Assembly: GCF_003996965.1 (NCBI RefSeq)
Contig: NZ_QWDM01000015.1
Span: forward strand, 85,284-149,283
Length of the DNA: 64,000 nt
Reading direction: 5' to 3'
Origin: Flavobacterium cupreum
GTDB taxonomy: Bacteria; Bacteroidota; Bacteroidia; Flavobacteriales; Flavobacteriaceae
The notes beneath the pieces are model-generated. The model was not told the DNA's origin. It saw only the letters and a list, made by a program, of their open reading frames with translations, and did no database searches. This document shows, in pieces, positions 49,401-58,605 of the stretch. The translations under genes were made by a program, and so were the position numbers. Numbering within the stretch: the first letter of the stretch is position 1; every line of letters begins with the position of its first letter.

Positions 49401-50566
49401 GTGTTGATGCTCAATTACTTTTAGAGGATACTAAGCTAAACAAGGCTTTGGAAGCTGAAAATATTCTTTTCAATGCATCACTAAATAAACTTACAGATTT
49501 AGAGAAAGCACAGGAAGAGCACGAAAGACGGATAGTTGAGATAAAGAGATCTGCTGCCAAAGAAGCAAATGCAATACAGATAAAAGCAATTGAAGATTTG
49601 CTTTCAGCTCAGGACAAACTTCCGGAAAATGAAAGGATTTCAGCTAAAAAAAGAAACCAAATAGATAATGAACTTTCCAGATTAAAACTGGAAAATTCAG
49701 AAATAAATGTTGTTAATAATGATAGAGCCAACAAAAAGATTCTGTTTTTTGAAACTGAAAGATTCAAGAAGTATGAAGAATTATCAAGAGAAGCAACTTT
49801 TGTTCTCCAAGATTTAGCAAATGCAATTTTCGATACCAGAATTCAAAATATTGAATCGGAACAAACGAAGAATGATGAGTATTATGCCAAGCAAATAGAG
49901 CTTGCTGGAAATGACGAAAGGCAAAAGGATCTTCTGCAAAAAGAACGTGATAAAAAGAATGATGAGCTAGAAAAAAAGAAGAAAAAAGAACAACACAAAC
50001 AAGCTGTTTTCAATAAAGCACTTGCAATTACTGAAGCAAGTTTTAACACTGCCAAAGCAATTACATCGGCGCTATCTGCCGGCCCTGGAGTTGGTTTAGC
50101 TCTGGCAGTTATTACAGCGGCGGTTGCAGCGGTTCAGTTAGCGGCAATTGTAGCTACACCAATACCTAAATATAAAGATGGGCGTGTTGGGGGACCAAAA
50201 GAGGTCGCAATGATTAATGACGGCGGAGTTACTGAAGTGGTAGAATCTAAGGATGGTTCAGCAAAAGTATATTCCGGAATGAACAAGATCGTCCAGTTAA
50301 TGGAAGGCGATACCGTGCATAGATCAGTTGATGATTATAAAAAAGTACAAAGAGCCGCAATGCTGGCTAGTCTAAACATGGAAGGCAGAAACATGAGTGA
50401 TTTTCAAGCAACTCAATACTTTGAAGCTTCATACGGAAAAGAACTTTTGCAAGAATTGAAAAGAAATACACAGGCAATTAAAAATCAAAAACAACCTGTT
50501 TTAAATGCCCCTAAAATCGACATTCCGCATTCAATATGGAAATATAAAAATACTAACTGGAGCTAA
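46427..50566 (+). CDS. Tail tape measure protein
   Basis: 1379 residues, the longest gene here. The N-terminal coiled-coil region (1-200) is followed by a TP901-type core, with membrane-like segments near residues 560-660 (ILAFLAAAIVAYMVF). Long charged coiled coils run to about 1190, then a hydrophobic segment (GPGVGLALAVITAAVAAVQL) and the terminal KYKDGRVGGP region typical of Bacteroidota tape measures. Its length sets the tail length. It shares one base with the next gene. Confidence 0.92.
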   Translation: MANSKGIITRKDIIEDEALNWGPDYAKQAQIAIDKNVEFVKGILQIATIQKQIKDSSNNSNYINAKQQEILATQKAILAIKEQEAAEISANKIKISAIALAEKEAKAKDSLNKKSLDERILLAETNKQLKQAAKERLGLVGAYAKLNQARLDAQKRLAELLSVENKNTAAIIIAQKEFDKLDARVKAVDAAIKNYSKNIGNYGDAFKGLNATFRDLMSTFGLATGLALFGQIVKDIFSVIKDFDRQLIAVGKTTNISGEDLKQFGREVVELGDKTNGVTVDGLIKSAEVAGQLGVTGTANILKFSAAIEKLKLTSDIISDEQVGQFAKFIEVSSDSFENADRLASVITQLGNSFATTEKEVLANATEIQKGVAVYNTSAQGVLALGAATSSLGSEAEVSASSIQKTFGVINKSIATGKNLEKVLKLTNLTQKELSKQFNQDATGVFVKFIKGLNTAKKEGQNLSVVLGELGLDEVRSFKTIGSLAANYDLLANAMVQAKKEYIDNAALNKEVAAASESLASILSDIKDRWEAYILNADDANSGSASLAKTLKFVRDNFKEIMDLIVKFGTILLTYISVLRTVNFIMTTWSALQTAATAAQIRFALATGIGTKSILAQAAAAREATAAQEGLNIAVKSTPWGIILAFLAAAIVAYMVFNDEMSDAEKNIQRIVDANKELEKSEKAYADARDQSNNERFKDIEDDIKLRKAQGENSDKLDKEEIARKKTILQASLEVYTNLKKLELARTETEINTSRQRIAQFLIEQSVLEKSGYRVSKQGNTSEELDQLIKTEKEKLDFKKATLMQNSKLTTEEIARLNKQLQNLDKDAAVKDAEFKAEESKKARALRLKRLKERYELEKKALEDLFKLQQLRIQIAIDLDEDILNNDKSSYDKRLDALSDYIQLASEKIRNAAEFELSQLGKYNENTGKLVRELSDMEIQTLLETGSIKKKLTAGQLLIFEKFQDDQNKLTQKGIKDRQKIIDSEAEEVKKRVDAQLLLEDTKLNKALEAENILFNASLNKLTDLEKAQEEHERRIVEIKRSAAKEANAIQIKAIEDLLSAQDKLPENERISAKKRNQIDNELSRLKLENSEINVVNNDRANKKILFFETERFKKYEELSREATFVLQDLANAIFDTRIQNIESEQTKNDEYYAKQIELAGNDERQKDLLQKERDKKNDELEKKKKKEQHKQAVFNKALAITEASFNTAKAITSALSAGPGVGLALAVITAAVAAVQLAAIVATPIPKYKDGRVGGPKEVAMINDGGVTEVVESKDGSAKVYSGMNKIVQLMEGDTVHRSVDDYKKVQRAAMLASLNMEGRNMSDFQATQYFEASYGKELLQELKRNTQAIKNQKQPVLNAPKIDIPHSIWKYKNTNWS

Positions 50567-52803
50567 TGGGAAATATAAATCCACAATATAACGACAGAGT
50601 CCAATACATCTTAAAGAATAAAGATTTAGGTGAAATTGTAATTACTGAGCCAATTGGATGGACAGATGATGATAAGGAATATTCCAGACATGAAACATAT
50701 GATGGTATATTCCCTAAATTTTCCAATTCATTAAAGTTCGTTGGAAGTGCCGCCGATTTTATTCAATTGATAGATGATTTATATGATATTCAGGCTGAAA
50801 TTGAATTGGTTAGAAACGAAAGACATCCACAAACGGATGTTTGGACTCTAACCTATTCTGGATATCTGGATTTATCAACTTGGAACAAAGAAGATAATCA
50901 GGTAAGTGTTAAGTTTAATTCCGGGGGTTTAGAGCAGGAAATTAAAGCACGTGAATCTGAAAGTGTTGAAGTTGATAGAATGACAACCATGAATGACACT
51001 ATAATTCCGGAATTAAACCCAGTACTAGTGGAACTTGATGGAAGAAGGATATTTCTACGTACAAAGTTCCAGACGAAAGCATCCAGTAATTCGGTTCGAT
51101 TGGTCAATATATCTTCCGATGGTAATAAAAGAGGATCTACAATTTCAGTTCCATTAGAACTTATTAATAAATCACATGAAGACGCGCAATCACCTTTAAA
51201 TGGTACATTGATTGGTGATAATTCATGGGACAGAACCGGTGGAGCTGAGGTTGGAAACTTATTCTTCGCGGTTTCTGATAAAAATAGAGATCTTAAAATT
51301 AAAATAGAACTACAGTTTCAGGTTGATATCACTGTATTTGATGATGTAGATAATTTTGTTTTCTATGCCAGGTTAGGAACATATAGCTCTAGTGACTTAA
51401 ATTTTAAGGAGAATAGAATTTTGTTTCAAAAAAGCTCTTATTCTGAACTTAATGGTAAAATATTCTCAGTTGATCTTGACACTACAATTAGTTTGCTGAC
51501 AAGTGAAAGTTTACAATTAGTTTTTGATCAAAATGTTGATTTCCATAATACCGCATCGCAACGAATGGAAATTGATGTTCGAAATATTATTTGCAGTTTG
51601 GATCTTGAGGAAGATAGTTTTGAAGATAAATCTATCACTAAGGCTATTCTTGCTCACGAATTAGCAGAAAGACTTGTGACAATTGCAACAAATAAAAAAG
51701 GCGCTTTCTACTCTGATTATTTTGGCAGAACTGATTTAGGTTATCCTGTTGATGGTGAAGGAGCATTTATTGCTTTTACGCACGGATTTTGGGTTCGTCA
51801 GTTTGACAAATTACCATTGCCGCAAGAAGAAACTGCTTTACAAAGCAAAGTAAGTAATTTATTCAAGCCAATTACTACATCATTTAAAGATTTCACAACC
51901 TCCACAGCTGCAGTTTTTAACTTAGGAATGGGAATTGAAAATATAGGAAATGTAGAACGGGTAAGAATAGAGAAAAGAAGTTATTTCTGGAATAGAAACG
52001 TAACCGTAAAACTTCCTAATCAAGTAAAATCTTTAAAAAGATATAAAGCTGTTGATAAGTATTATTCATCGATCGAAAATGGCTACGAAAAGGGCGGAGA
52101 TTATGAGGAGGCTTTTGGACTGGACGAGTTTAATGTAAAGTCTAATTTTTCTACAATAATTAGTAAAATTAAAAATGTCTATATCCAAATTTCTAAGTAT
52201 CGCGCTGATAGTTACGGAATGGAATTTGCCAGAAGAAAACCAAAATCATTGGGAGATACGGAGGATACTTCATATGATGAAGACATATGGTTCCTGGATT
52301 TGAAAAAGGGGCCAACTGGCGTTTATCAGCAAAGAAAATGGCAGGATGATTTTGATAAAGCTCCTACCGGTATTTTTAGCCCGGAGACGGCAACAAATTT
52401 AAGATTGTCACCTTTTAACTCTTTACTTCGCCATGGTTGGTGGATATCGGCTTCTGTAATAAAATATGCATCAAACAAATTAAAATTTGGGTCGTCTACC
52501 TCAAATAGATTGCTTAAAACAAAATTGATTGGCAAAAATGAATATGCGGAAAATGGTGATATAATGAATTCTGAATTAGATCCTGCGAGGTTCATACCGC
52601 AATATATAGAGTTCGAACATGTTTGTGATTTTGATGTAATGCAGCAAGTCAATGGTACTACAACTATTTTAGGTAAGAAGGTTTTAAATCTTTATGGATT
52701 AGTTGAATTTATAAATGAAGATGGCGAAATTGAAAAGGGATTTCTAATGAACTTGAAACCTAACGGAGCTGGACAGTGGAAAGTATTAAAAGTAAATAGG
52801 TAA
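50566..52803 (+). CDS. Distal tail / baseplate protein
   Basis: 745 residues. An N-terminal region (ILKNKDLGEIVITEPIGW) with beta-rich patterns resembles distal tail proteins that follow the tape measure. The rest is a large mixed domain (GAFYSDYFGRTDLGYPV, FIAFTHGFWVRQFDKLP) seen in Bacteroidota phage baseplates. It starts at the stop codon of the tape measure gene. Confidence 0.7.
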   Translation: MGNINPQYNDRVQYILKNKDLGEIVITEPIGWTDDDKEYSRHETYDGIFPKFSNSLKFVGSAADFIQLIDDLYDIQAEIELVRNERHPQTDVWTLTYSGYLDLSTWNKEDNQVSVKFNSGGLEQEIKARESESVEVDRMTTMNDTIIPELNPVLVELDGRRIFLRTKFQTKASSNSVRLVNISSDGNKRGSTISVPLELINKSHEDAQSPLNGTLIGDNSWDRTGGAEVGNLFFAVSDKNRDLKIKIELQFQVDITVFDDVDNFVFYARLGTYSSSDLNFKENRILFQKSSYSELNGKIFSVDLDTTISLLTSESLQLVFDQNVDFHNTASQRMEIDVRNIICSLDLEEDSFEDKSITKAILAHELAERLVTIATNKKGAFYSDYFGRTDLGYPVDGEGAFIAFTHGFWVRQFDKLPLPQEETALQSKVSNLFKPITTSFKDFTTSTAAVFNLGMGIENIGNVERVRIEKRSYFWNRNVTVKLPNQVKSLKRYKAVDKYYSSIENGYEKGGDYEEAFGLDEFNVKSNFSTIISKIKNVYIQISKYRADSYGMEFARRKPKSLGDTEDTSYDEDIWFLDLKKGPTGVYQQRKWQDDFDKAPTGIFSPETATNLRLSPFNSLLRHGWWISASVIKYASNKLKFGSSTSNRLLKTKLIGKNEYAENGDIMNSELDPARFIPQYIEFEHVCDFDVMQQVNGTTTILGKKVLNLYGLVEFINEDGEIEKGFLMNLKPNGAGQWKVLKVNR

Positions 52804-52806
52804 AAA

Positions 52807-54825
52807 ATGGCAAATTCAAAAATAACAATTGACTTTACGGAAGTTCCAGCTGTAGAAAGCGTCTTAAATATTCTGGAATCCAATTATGGTATTAATCTAA
52901 ATGAAATGTTCCTGGAGTCACGGTTGGGATCCGGACAAACTCAATTGCCTACATTTGGCCATGTGCCGGGAGATCCTCCAACAGGTTGGATTGGAAATAT
53001 TGCTACTTACTACAGATCTGCACTGATGCTGGATTATAACGCAAGTAGTTTGTATACAATTACTGCAACAAGTTTTGGTGAAGGATTAGGCCGTGTTGTG
53101 ATTATTGCAAATTATCCCGGAGCGGTTTTTTCCGTTACAGCTTCAAATGAAAGTGCAACCGTAGTTATCGTAAATGAAACTGTTGTTCCTTCAATTCATA
53201 TTTTGGATGCAACGTTTTCAGAGGCTACTACAAATAAGTGCCAAAATGTAAAAGTAAATGTTACAACAGATCTACTTGCGGTAAAGATATTGAGCCCGGT
53301 TAATGTAAATCCAAATGCAGATAATCCCTTTTCTTTTGATTGGCTTCGCGGTTCGACTGTCAACTTAATTGTAGAAGATGCAAATGGTAAAACGGATTCA
53401 AGATCAATATTGTTACCAAGCATATTAAATGCTTCCAATTTTGCTATTAACGTAAATAACAGTCCTAACGGCGCTACGGTCATAATAGAAAATATTAATA
53501 CTGCAGGATTAAACCTGGAATATTCTTTGAACGGTGTTTCATGGCAAATTGAAAATACATTTTCCGGACTTGACATCGGTGATTTTACGTTATTTGTTCG
53601 TGATCAGTACGGATGTTCTTTTGAAAAACCGTTTTCAGTAAATGAATTCGGGATTCAGGTTCCATACTCCTATATGTCAAAATCTAATGCCATAAGATAT
53701 GCAAATCGTATTACGTGGGGGGATTCGGCAAATTATAAAACTGATGAGAATACACTCAGCTGCGAAGTAGATGTTGACACGGTATATAGGGAAGTTCAGC
53801 AATTTCAAAGCGCGGACATCGTTCCAACTCAATTTAGGTCGAACTATGCAAATAATGTTGCTAAAATCATTAAAGAAGATCTTAGCGAGGTCATAATTCC
53901 GGTTGAAAAGAAAAGCAGTAATATTGGAATCAAAGACAAACGAGACGCAAGAAAGTATAATTTGGACAATGGAAAAACCGGTGTTTATTTCTTGGCAGGT
54001 AATACTTATGATTATGACACGAATGCAACAACCGGGACATATTCATTAAACGGATTGCTTCCGGAGTGGGCCACTGTTGGGAATTATATAGTGATTTCAA
54101 ATGCTTGGTTTTTGATCGAGCAGATCATTTTTGATGAATCTAAAAACGCAGATGTAATTGTGTTTTCGCAAAATTATACTGGTTCTGAAACTAGCATTGT
54201 TGCCGGATCCATTTTTAATAGGTTCAATTATGAAGTTTATGAATATTATATTGATATGGTGGACTATATCGATCAGCACTTTCAGGTAGAATTAAAAAAG
54301 ACCGATCCAAACTTTACAACTATTACCTATTTAAGTGAAGAAATATGGTGCAAAATCAAGCATGAAGATGTTCTGGAAATAAGATATTACAACACAACCA
54401 ACACCGACATATTTTATGCAACTGGGATTCAATTTAAGATTAGAATTCCGTTGACAATTCAAAAAGGAGCTGTTGATGAAGAAAGTGACATTCATAAAAC
54501 CGATACTGACGCAATTTTACTATCTGCTGATTTGTATGAAGGAGATCAATTCATTTTTGAACCTGTAACGAAAGAAATCTGGAGAAAGATAATGATTGCG
54601 CTTTCGCATGAGAAAGTCTTTTTAAATGGAGTAGGGTACGTCAAAAATGGAAGTTTCTCGACGGAAGGTCCTTTGGAGAAATCAAACTTATATGTTTTAA
54701 CGGCTAATATGTTGAAAACAGGAAATATTTACAACTCACAAGGTAGTGGGAATATTGATTTTGACGGAAGTCAAGTTGAAGTACCAGGCCTAATTGAAAC
54801 TGATTCGGGATATCTAAGCTACTAA
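52807..54825 (+). CDS. Tail tip / baseplate structural protein
   Basis: 672 residues, Thr/Asn-rich with repeated Ig-like segments in the first half (GATVIIENINTAGLNLEYSL) and a more globular second half. It starts 3 bases after the distal tail gene and ends at a bidirectional terminator. It is probably part of the tip complex that contacts the cell surface. Confidence 0.65.
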   Translation: MANSKITIDFTEVPAVESVLNILESNYGINLNEMFLESRLGSGQTQLPTFGHVPGDPPTGWIGNIATYYRSALMLDYNASSLYTITATSFGEGLGRVVIIANYPGAVFSVTASNESATVVIVNETVVPSIHILDATFSEATTNKCQNVKVNVTTDLLAVKILSPVNVNPNADNPFSFDWLRGSTVNLIVEDANGKTDSRSILLPSILNASNFAINVNNSPNGATVIIENINTAGLNLEYSLNGVSWQIENTFSGLDIGDFTLFVRDQYGCSFEKPFSVNEFGIQVPYSYMSKSNAIRYANRITWGDSANYKTDENTLSCEVDVDTVYREVQQFQSADIVPTQFRSNYANNVAKIIKEDLSEVIIPVEKKSSNIGIKDKRDARKYNLDNGKTGVYFLAGNTYDYDTNATTGTYSLNGLLPEWATVGNYIVISNAWFLIEQIIFDESKNADVIVFSQNYTGSETSIVAGSIFNRFNYEVYEYYIDMVDYIDQHFQVELKKTDPNFTTITYLSEEIWCKIKHEDVLEIRYYNTTNTDIFYATGIQFKIRIPLTIQKGAVDEESDIHKTDTDAILLSADLYEGDQFIFEPVTKEIWRKIMIALSHEKVFLNGVGYVKNGSFSTEGPLEKSNLYVLTANMLKTGNIYNSQGSGNIDFDGSQVEVPGLIETDSGYLSY

Positions 54826-54830
54826 AAAGA

Positions 54831-54858
54831 AAAAGCCTCTTTAGTTAGAGGCTTTTTT
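54831..54858. terminator. Bidirectional terminator after the tail operon
   Basis: AAAAGCCTCT (54831-54840) pairs with AGAGGCTTTT (54847-54856) across a six-base loop, with T's on both strands. It serves the rightward tail genes and the convergent small gene. Confidence 0.8.
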
Positions 54859-54859
54859 A

Positions 54860-55066
54860 TTACTTTTTCAAATCTTTAAATTGTTTTCCGTCAACGTGAA
54901 CACTTCTATTGTCGTGATAATGATGGTGATGATGATGTACAATTGTTGTTGATTTATCAACATAACTGGATGGTCTTTCATCCGGAAACATCGAATTCCC
55001 GGCAGCCTTGCCAATTTTCCAGCAACCTCCAACAACAACTACAAAAAGTATAATTAGAAACATCAT
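54860..55066 (-). CDS. Small membrane protein with natural hexahistidine run
   Basis: 68 residues. An N-terminal hydrophobic segment (FLIILFVVVVGGCW) may be a membrane anchor or lipoprotein signal. The C-terminal half has six histidines in a row plus a seventh two residues later (HHHHHHYH), suited to binding metal ions. It lies leftward between the baseplate and fibre genes. A TAACTTTG box on its strand (55072-55079 on the plus strand) stands so close that the transcript would be nearly leaderless. Confidence 0.6.
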   Translation of the reverse strand: MMFLIILFVVVVGGCWKIGKAAGNSMFPDERPSSYVDKSTTIVHHHHHHYHDNRSVHVDGKQFKDLKK

Positions 55067-55114
55067 ATCAGCAAAGTTATTAAATATTAACGTCTTAACT
55101 TATGCATTTTGTTA

Positions 55115-55154
55115 TTTAGAATCGTTCTAAATAGATAAATAATTTTTACATTTG
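55115..55154 (+). promoter_or_regulatory. Late promoter of the tail fibre operon
   Basis: TTTAGAAT at 55115-55122, here extended to the palindrome TTAGAATCGTTCTAA, stands 32 bases before TACATTTG at 55147-55154. This repeats the pattern of the capsid promoter at 40789-40828. Confidence 0.6.
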
Positions 55155-55172
55155 TTGTATAAATAATTCATC

Positions 55173-57071
55173 ATGAGTTTTAAAACAGTCGTAACGCAAA
55201 GATTGGCACAAATCACTGAAATGTTAAACACAATCAGTACTAATGCGAAAAAAATATTTGAACTTCCTTTGCAGTCAACTTTAAATACTGCGTCGGAAAT
55301 TCACGTATCAATTGACGGTGTATCTGAGCGTATCAACTTACAACAAATCGTTGATGCTATTTTAAAGTACAGGCAGAATCAATTAGTGTCGGCAAGTGTA
55401 TCAATTCTAGTAAATGATGTTACTATTGCTGCGGGCGCAAAATGGATCATTAACAATGTGAATTATCAACTTGTTGCAGATGCAGAATTCAATATTCCTT
55501 ACGCAGAAGTAGGTTACACGAGAAATGATATTTTGGTGGCCGACATGGCTAATAATATTTATAAAATAGTTGGGCCTGAAACTGCAGGTGTTTCACCAAC
55601 ACCGGCGACACCATTGAATGCAGTTTTGGTTACAGTTATTAGTGTAACTGATTCTACAATTCTAAATTCGGATCCTGAATTTGGTACCGACTTCGAATTA
55701 CTCGTAAACAAGCAAAATTCCCTCGATGTCGATGGATCTGCGATTAAATATCCAACGGTAGATGCGGTAAACTCAGGATTATCTACATTAAAAGCGTATG
55801 CTGATAGTCTTGTTGTTGGATTATTAGATTACAGAGGCGTTTATGATGCTTCAACAAATGTATTTCCGACAACCGGCGGAAGCGGCGCCTCTGGTGCCAT
55901 TCTAAAAGGTGATTTATGGGTTGTTTCTGTGGCTGGTACCTTAGCCGGAAAAGCTGTTACAATAGGTGATAGTTTTATGGCAGTTGTAGATTCTCCCGGG
56001 CAAACTGCTGCCAATTGGGGAGTATTGGAAACAAATATCGGATATGTTCCTGAGAATTCAGCAAATAAAACTGGTACCGTATCTGGAAACGAAGCATCTA
56101 CTTCACTTTATCTTCACATTGCCGGGGCAATAGCATATTTTCAGCAAAAACTAACTGATGCAAATTTTGGAACACTTCTAAGTACTTTTACTTTAAAATC
56201 TACAATGGCAGATGCCGACGGTATACCGCATTTTGATTCATCAGATTCAAATAAGGCAAAAATAATATCCTGGCTAAATTTCAAGTCACTTTTTAAAACC
56301 GTTGGCGGTATTTCTATTTTCGGAACCGGCGATATTGAAGCCGGGGGAACACGAAGAACCGCTAAATGGTGGGCTATTGGAGGTGGTTCTGGAATGTCAC
56401 AGCAAGGAGCTATTTTAGATTATGCACTTATCTTAACTGGTTCAAAAATAACTCAAACAACAATAACATATACTAATTTAATAACTTCAATACAAAGACT
56501 TGTATATAGAAGCGCAGCAACTGCCGGCGCATCATGTGGTGTCGCTACAGGAAGTGGTAGCGTTCGTCCTTTTTCTAGCGCTTCTGGTATTGATTTGGTT
56601 ATTAAATTTGATACTTCAGATCTTACACCTGTATCTACTTCGAGAATTGCGGCAGGCATAAGTGCTCTTACTACTGATATGGGAAATATTGAACCTTCAA
56701 GTATGGTAAGCACTATACTTGTAGGAAATGATAGTACTGATACGAATCTAAAAATAATGCATAATGATGCGTCAGGCACTTGCACTAAAATAGATTTGGG
56801 TTCTAATTTTCCGCATAATACAATTAATTGTATTTATGAGTTCTTTATAAAAATTGAACCTAGCGCTAGTGTTGCTACATGGACTATCAACAGATATGGA
56901 AACACTACGCCTTCTAAAACACCTATTTATACAGCTTCGGGAAATATAACAACAAATGCGCCTATAGGTTCTAACGTTGTTATGTCTTGGTTTGTAAGCA
57001 GAAACAACGGAACAACAGCTGCTTCTGTAGAAGTTGGGGTTTCATACGTTGAAAATAAATATTTCTATTAA
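55173..57071 (+). CDS. Tail fibre / receptor-binding protein
   Basis: 632 residues. The N-terminal part (1-60, helical) presumably attaches to the tail. The middle is small-residue and beta-rich with pieces common to fibres (YADSLVVGLLDYRGVYDAS, GDLWVVSVAGTLAGKAVTIG). The C-terminal 230 residues are a separate beta domain likely to bind the receptor. Its own promoter separates it from the tail operon. It should decide host range. Confidence 0.82.
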   Translation: MSFKTVVTQRLAQITEMLNTISTNAKKIFELPLQSTLNTASEIHVSIDGVSERINLQQIVDAILKYRQNQLVSASVSILVNDVTIAAGAKWIINNVNYQLVADAEFNIPYAEVGYTRNDILVADMANNIYKIVGPETAGVSPTPATPLNAVLVTVISVTDSTILNSDPEFGTDFELLVNKQNSLDVDGSAIKYPTVDAVNSGLSTLKAYADSLVVGLLDYRGVYDASTNVFPTTGGSGASGAILKGDLWVVSVAGTLAGKAVTIGDSFMAVVDSPGQTAANWGVLETNIGYVPENSANKTGTVSGNEASTSLYLHIAGAIAYFQQKLTDANFGTLLSTFTLKSTMADADGIPHFDSSDSNKAKIISWLNFKSLFKTVGGISIFGTGDIEAGGTRRTAKWWAIGGGSGMSQQGAILDYALILTGSKITQTTITYTNLITSIQRLVYRSAATAGASCGVATGSGSVRPFSSASGIDLVIKFDTSDLTPVSTSRIAAGISALTTDMGNIEPSSMVSTILVGNDSTDTNLKIMHNDASGTCTKIDLGSNFPHNTINCIYEFFIKIEPSASVATWTINRYGNTTPSKTPIYTASGNITTNAPIGSNVVMSWFVSRNNGTTAASVEVGVSYVENKYFY

Positions 57072-57089
57072 TTAAAAAAACAAATAAAT

Positions 57090-57689
57090 ATGTTTGAACA
57101 ATCACAAGTTTCGTATTTGATTTATAAAAATCGTACGGATATAGTACCAGAAGATCCAAGCAACCCATTAAGAATTGAGTTCGAAGAATGGCTTTCACTT
57201 GGAAATTATTTAACCATGTTTGAAGGAACTCCAGGTGAGGTAAATCCCATAAAGGTTCCCCAATACTTAATTGGATTACAGGTACTAATTTCTGATCTGA
57301 GAATTAGAGCAAAAACCGCGGTTATTGAAAATGAAAAGCCGATTATAAATAACGTTTATGTTCTAACTCAATGCGAATTAAACGAGATTAAGTACCAATT
57401 AGCAAAAGGATTGATTTCAGATCCTGATTTAGAATTATATTTTGAAAATGAAGCAGATCTGTTTGGAGTTTCATTAGCTCAACATAAAGCAAATATAATT
57501 GCTGAGTTCGAAGCTTCAGATTTGAATTATAAAATCTTTATGATGCTTATTGAAATGTGCCGAACTAAGATTCAAAAATTAATTCGTGATTTTGAATTTG
57601 CCAAAGCTGATGATGCACAATTTGTTATGCAGTCTTTTGTAGATATTGATTCGGCCAAAGCCTCAATGGATTATATTTTAGGTCTTTAA
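57090..57689 (+). CDS. Protein between fibre and holin, possibly fibre chaperone
   Basis: 199 residues, helical and acidic, without a recognisable motif. Genes here often encode fibre assembly chaperones or accessory proteins. It follows the fibre stop by 18 bases. Confidence 0.5.
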   Translation: MFEQSQVSYLIYKNRTDIVPEDPSNPLRIEFEEWLSLGNYLTMFEGTPGEVNPIKVPQYLIGLQVLISDLRIRAKTAVIENEKPIINNVYVLTQCELNEIKYQLAKGLISDPDLELYFENEADLFGVSLAQHKANIIAEFEASDLNYKIFMMLIEMCRTKIQKLIRDFEFAKADDAQFVMQSFVDIDSAKASMDYILGL

Positions 57690-57707
57690 ATTATTAAATA
57701 AAATACT

Positions 57708-58127
57708 ATGATTTTACAATATATACCTGACGGCAGCTTACTAATAGGATTGTTTATTTTTTGTGCCTTAGATTTCGTTTTTGGAGTGACCAAAGCTACA
57801 TTGACAAAAACAATAAGAACTTCAGAGGGATTTAGAAAAACCTTTACAAAATTTATGCAATACGGAGGTTCAATCATCATTGGAATGGTATTGCTAAATA
57901 TAAAAAGTGTGAGCGCAAGTAAATTCGGAGATCAGTACTCAGGCTTATTTGGTGATTCTATGATTGGTATCATGATCTATATTGAAGTAGTCTCAATATT
58001 TGAGAACATGGAAGTCATTGGAAATAATAATGATTTTGTGAAATATTTTGTTCGACCCGTTCGAAGATTGATCACTTTCCAAATAAAAAATTTATTCTCA
58101 GATACCGGGAATGTTATAACTAAATAA
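57708..58127 (+). CDS. Holin
   Basis: 139 residues with three hydrophobic segments (about 9-27, 48-62, 84-99). The motif DFVFGVTKA after the first segment matches the phage_holin_4 (TcdE/toxin-secretion) family. It would permeabilise the inner membrane and release the endolysin encoded 7 bases later. Confidence 0.82.
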   Translation: MILQYIPDGSLLIGLFIFCALDFVFGVTKATLTKTIRTSEGFRKTFTKFMQYGGSIIIGMVLLNIKSVSASKFGDQYSGLFGDSMIGIMIYIEVVSIFENMEVIGNNNDFVKYFVRPVRRLITFQIKNLFSDTGNVITK

Positions 58128-58134
58128 TTGAATT

Positions 58135-58602
58135 ATGATAACACAAGCAAGATTAATAGAAAAGTACGGCATACCTAATAAGACTGGTGCCGGTTATTTG
58201 ACTACTATAGATTTGCCTTATCCAATGTTTCTAAATTGGGCAACTAGCACTTATGTGACTAAAATGAGCTGTCATAAGTTAGTTGCTGATAAGCTAAAAG
58301 CTATATTCAAGGAAATACTTGAAGTTTACGGAATTGATGAAATTAAGAGGCTTCAGATAGATGATTTTGGTGGCTGCTTTAATTATAGATTAATGAGAGG
58401 AGGTTCTGAACTTTCCGTACATTCCTGGGGATGTGCTATAGATTTAGATCCTGATCGAAATTTATTGAAGGAAACATCTAAAACCGCAAGATTTGCAAGA
58501 CCGGAATATAAAAAGATGATTGATATTTTTTATAAGCACGGATTTGAGAGTTTGGGACGTGAAAAAAATTATGATTGGATGCATTTCCAAGTAAAAGATT
58601 AA
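58135..58602 (+). CDS. Endolysin, M15-type peptidase
   Basis: 155 residues. The zinc motif SVHSWGCAIDLDP and the later YDWMHFQVK match M15 (L-alanyl-D-glutamate or D-Ala-D-Ala) peptidases. It cleaves peptide stems of the cell wall at lysis. There is no signal peptide, so the holin is needed. Neighbours on both sides complete the lysis cassette. Confidence 0.9.
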   Translation: MITQARLIEKYGIPNKTGAGYLTTIDLPYPMFLNWATSTYVTKMSCHKLVADKLKAIFKEILEVYGIDEIKRLQIDDFGGCFNYRLMRGGSELSVHSWGCAIDLDPDRNLLKETSKTARFARPEYKKMIDIFYKHGFESLGREKNYDWMHFQVKD

Positions 58603-58605
58603 GTT

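Noticed and set aside
55173..57071. Diversity-generating retroelement acting on the tail fibre
   Set aside because: No reverse transcriptase gene or template repeat is visible anywhere in the window.
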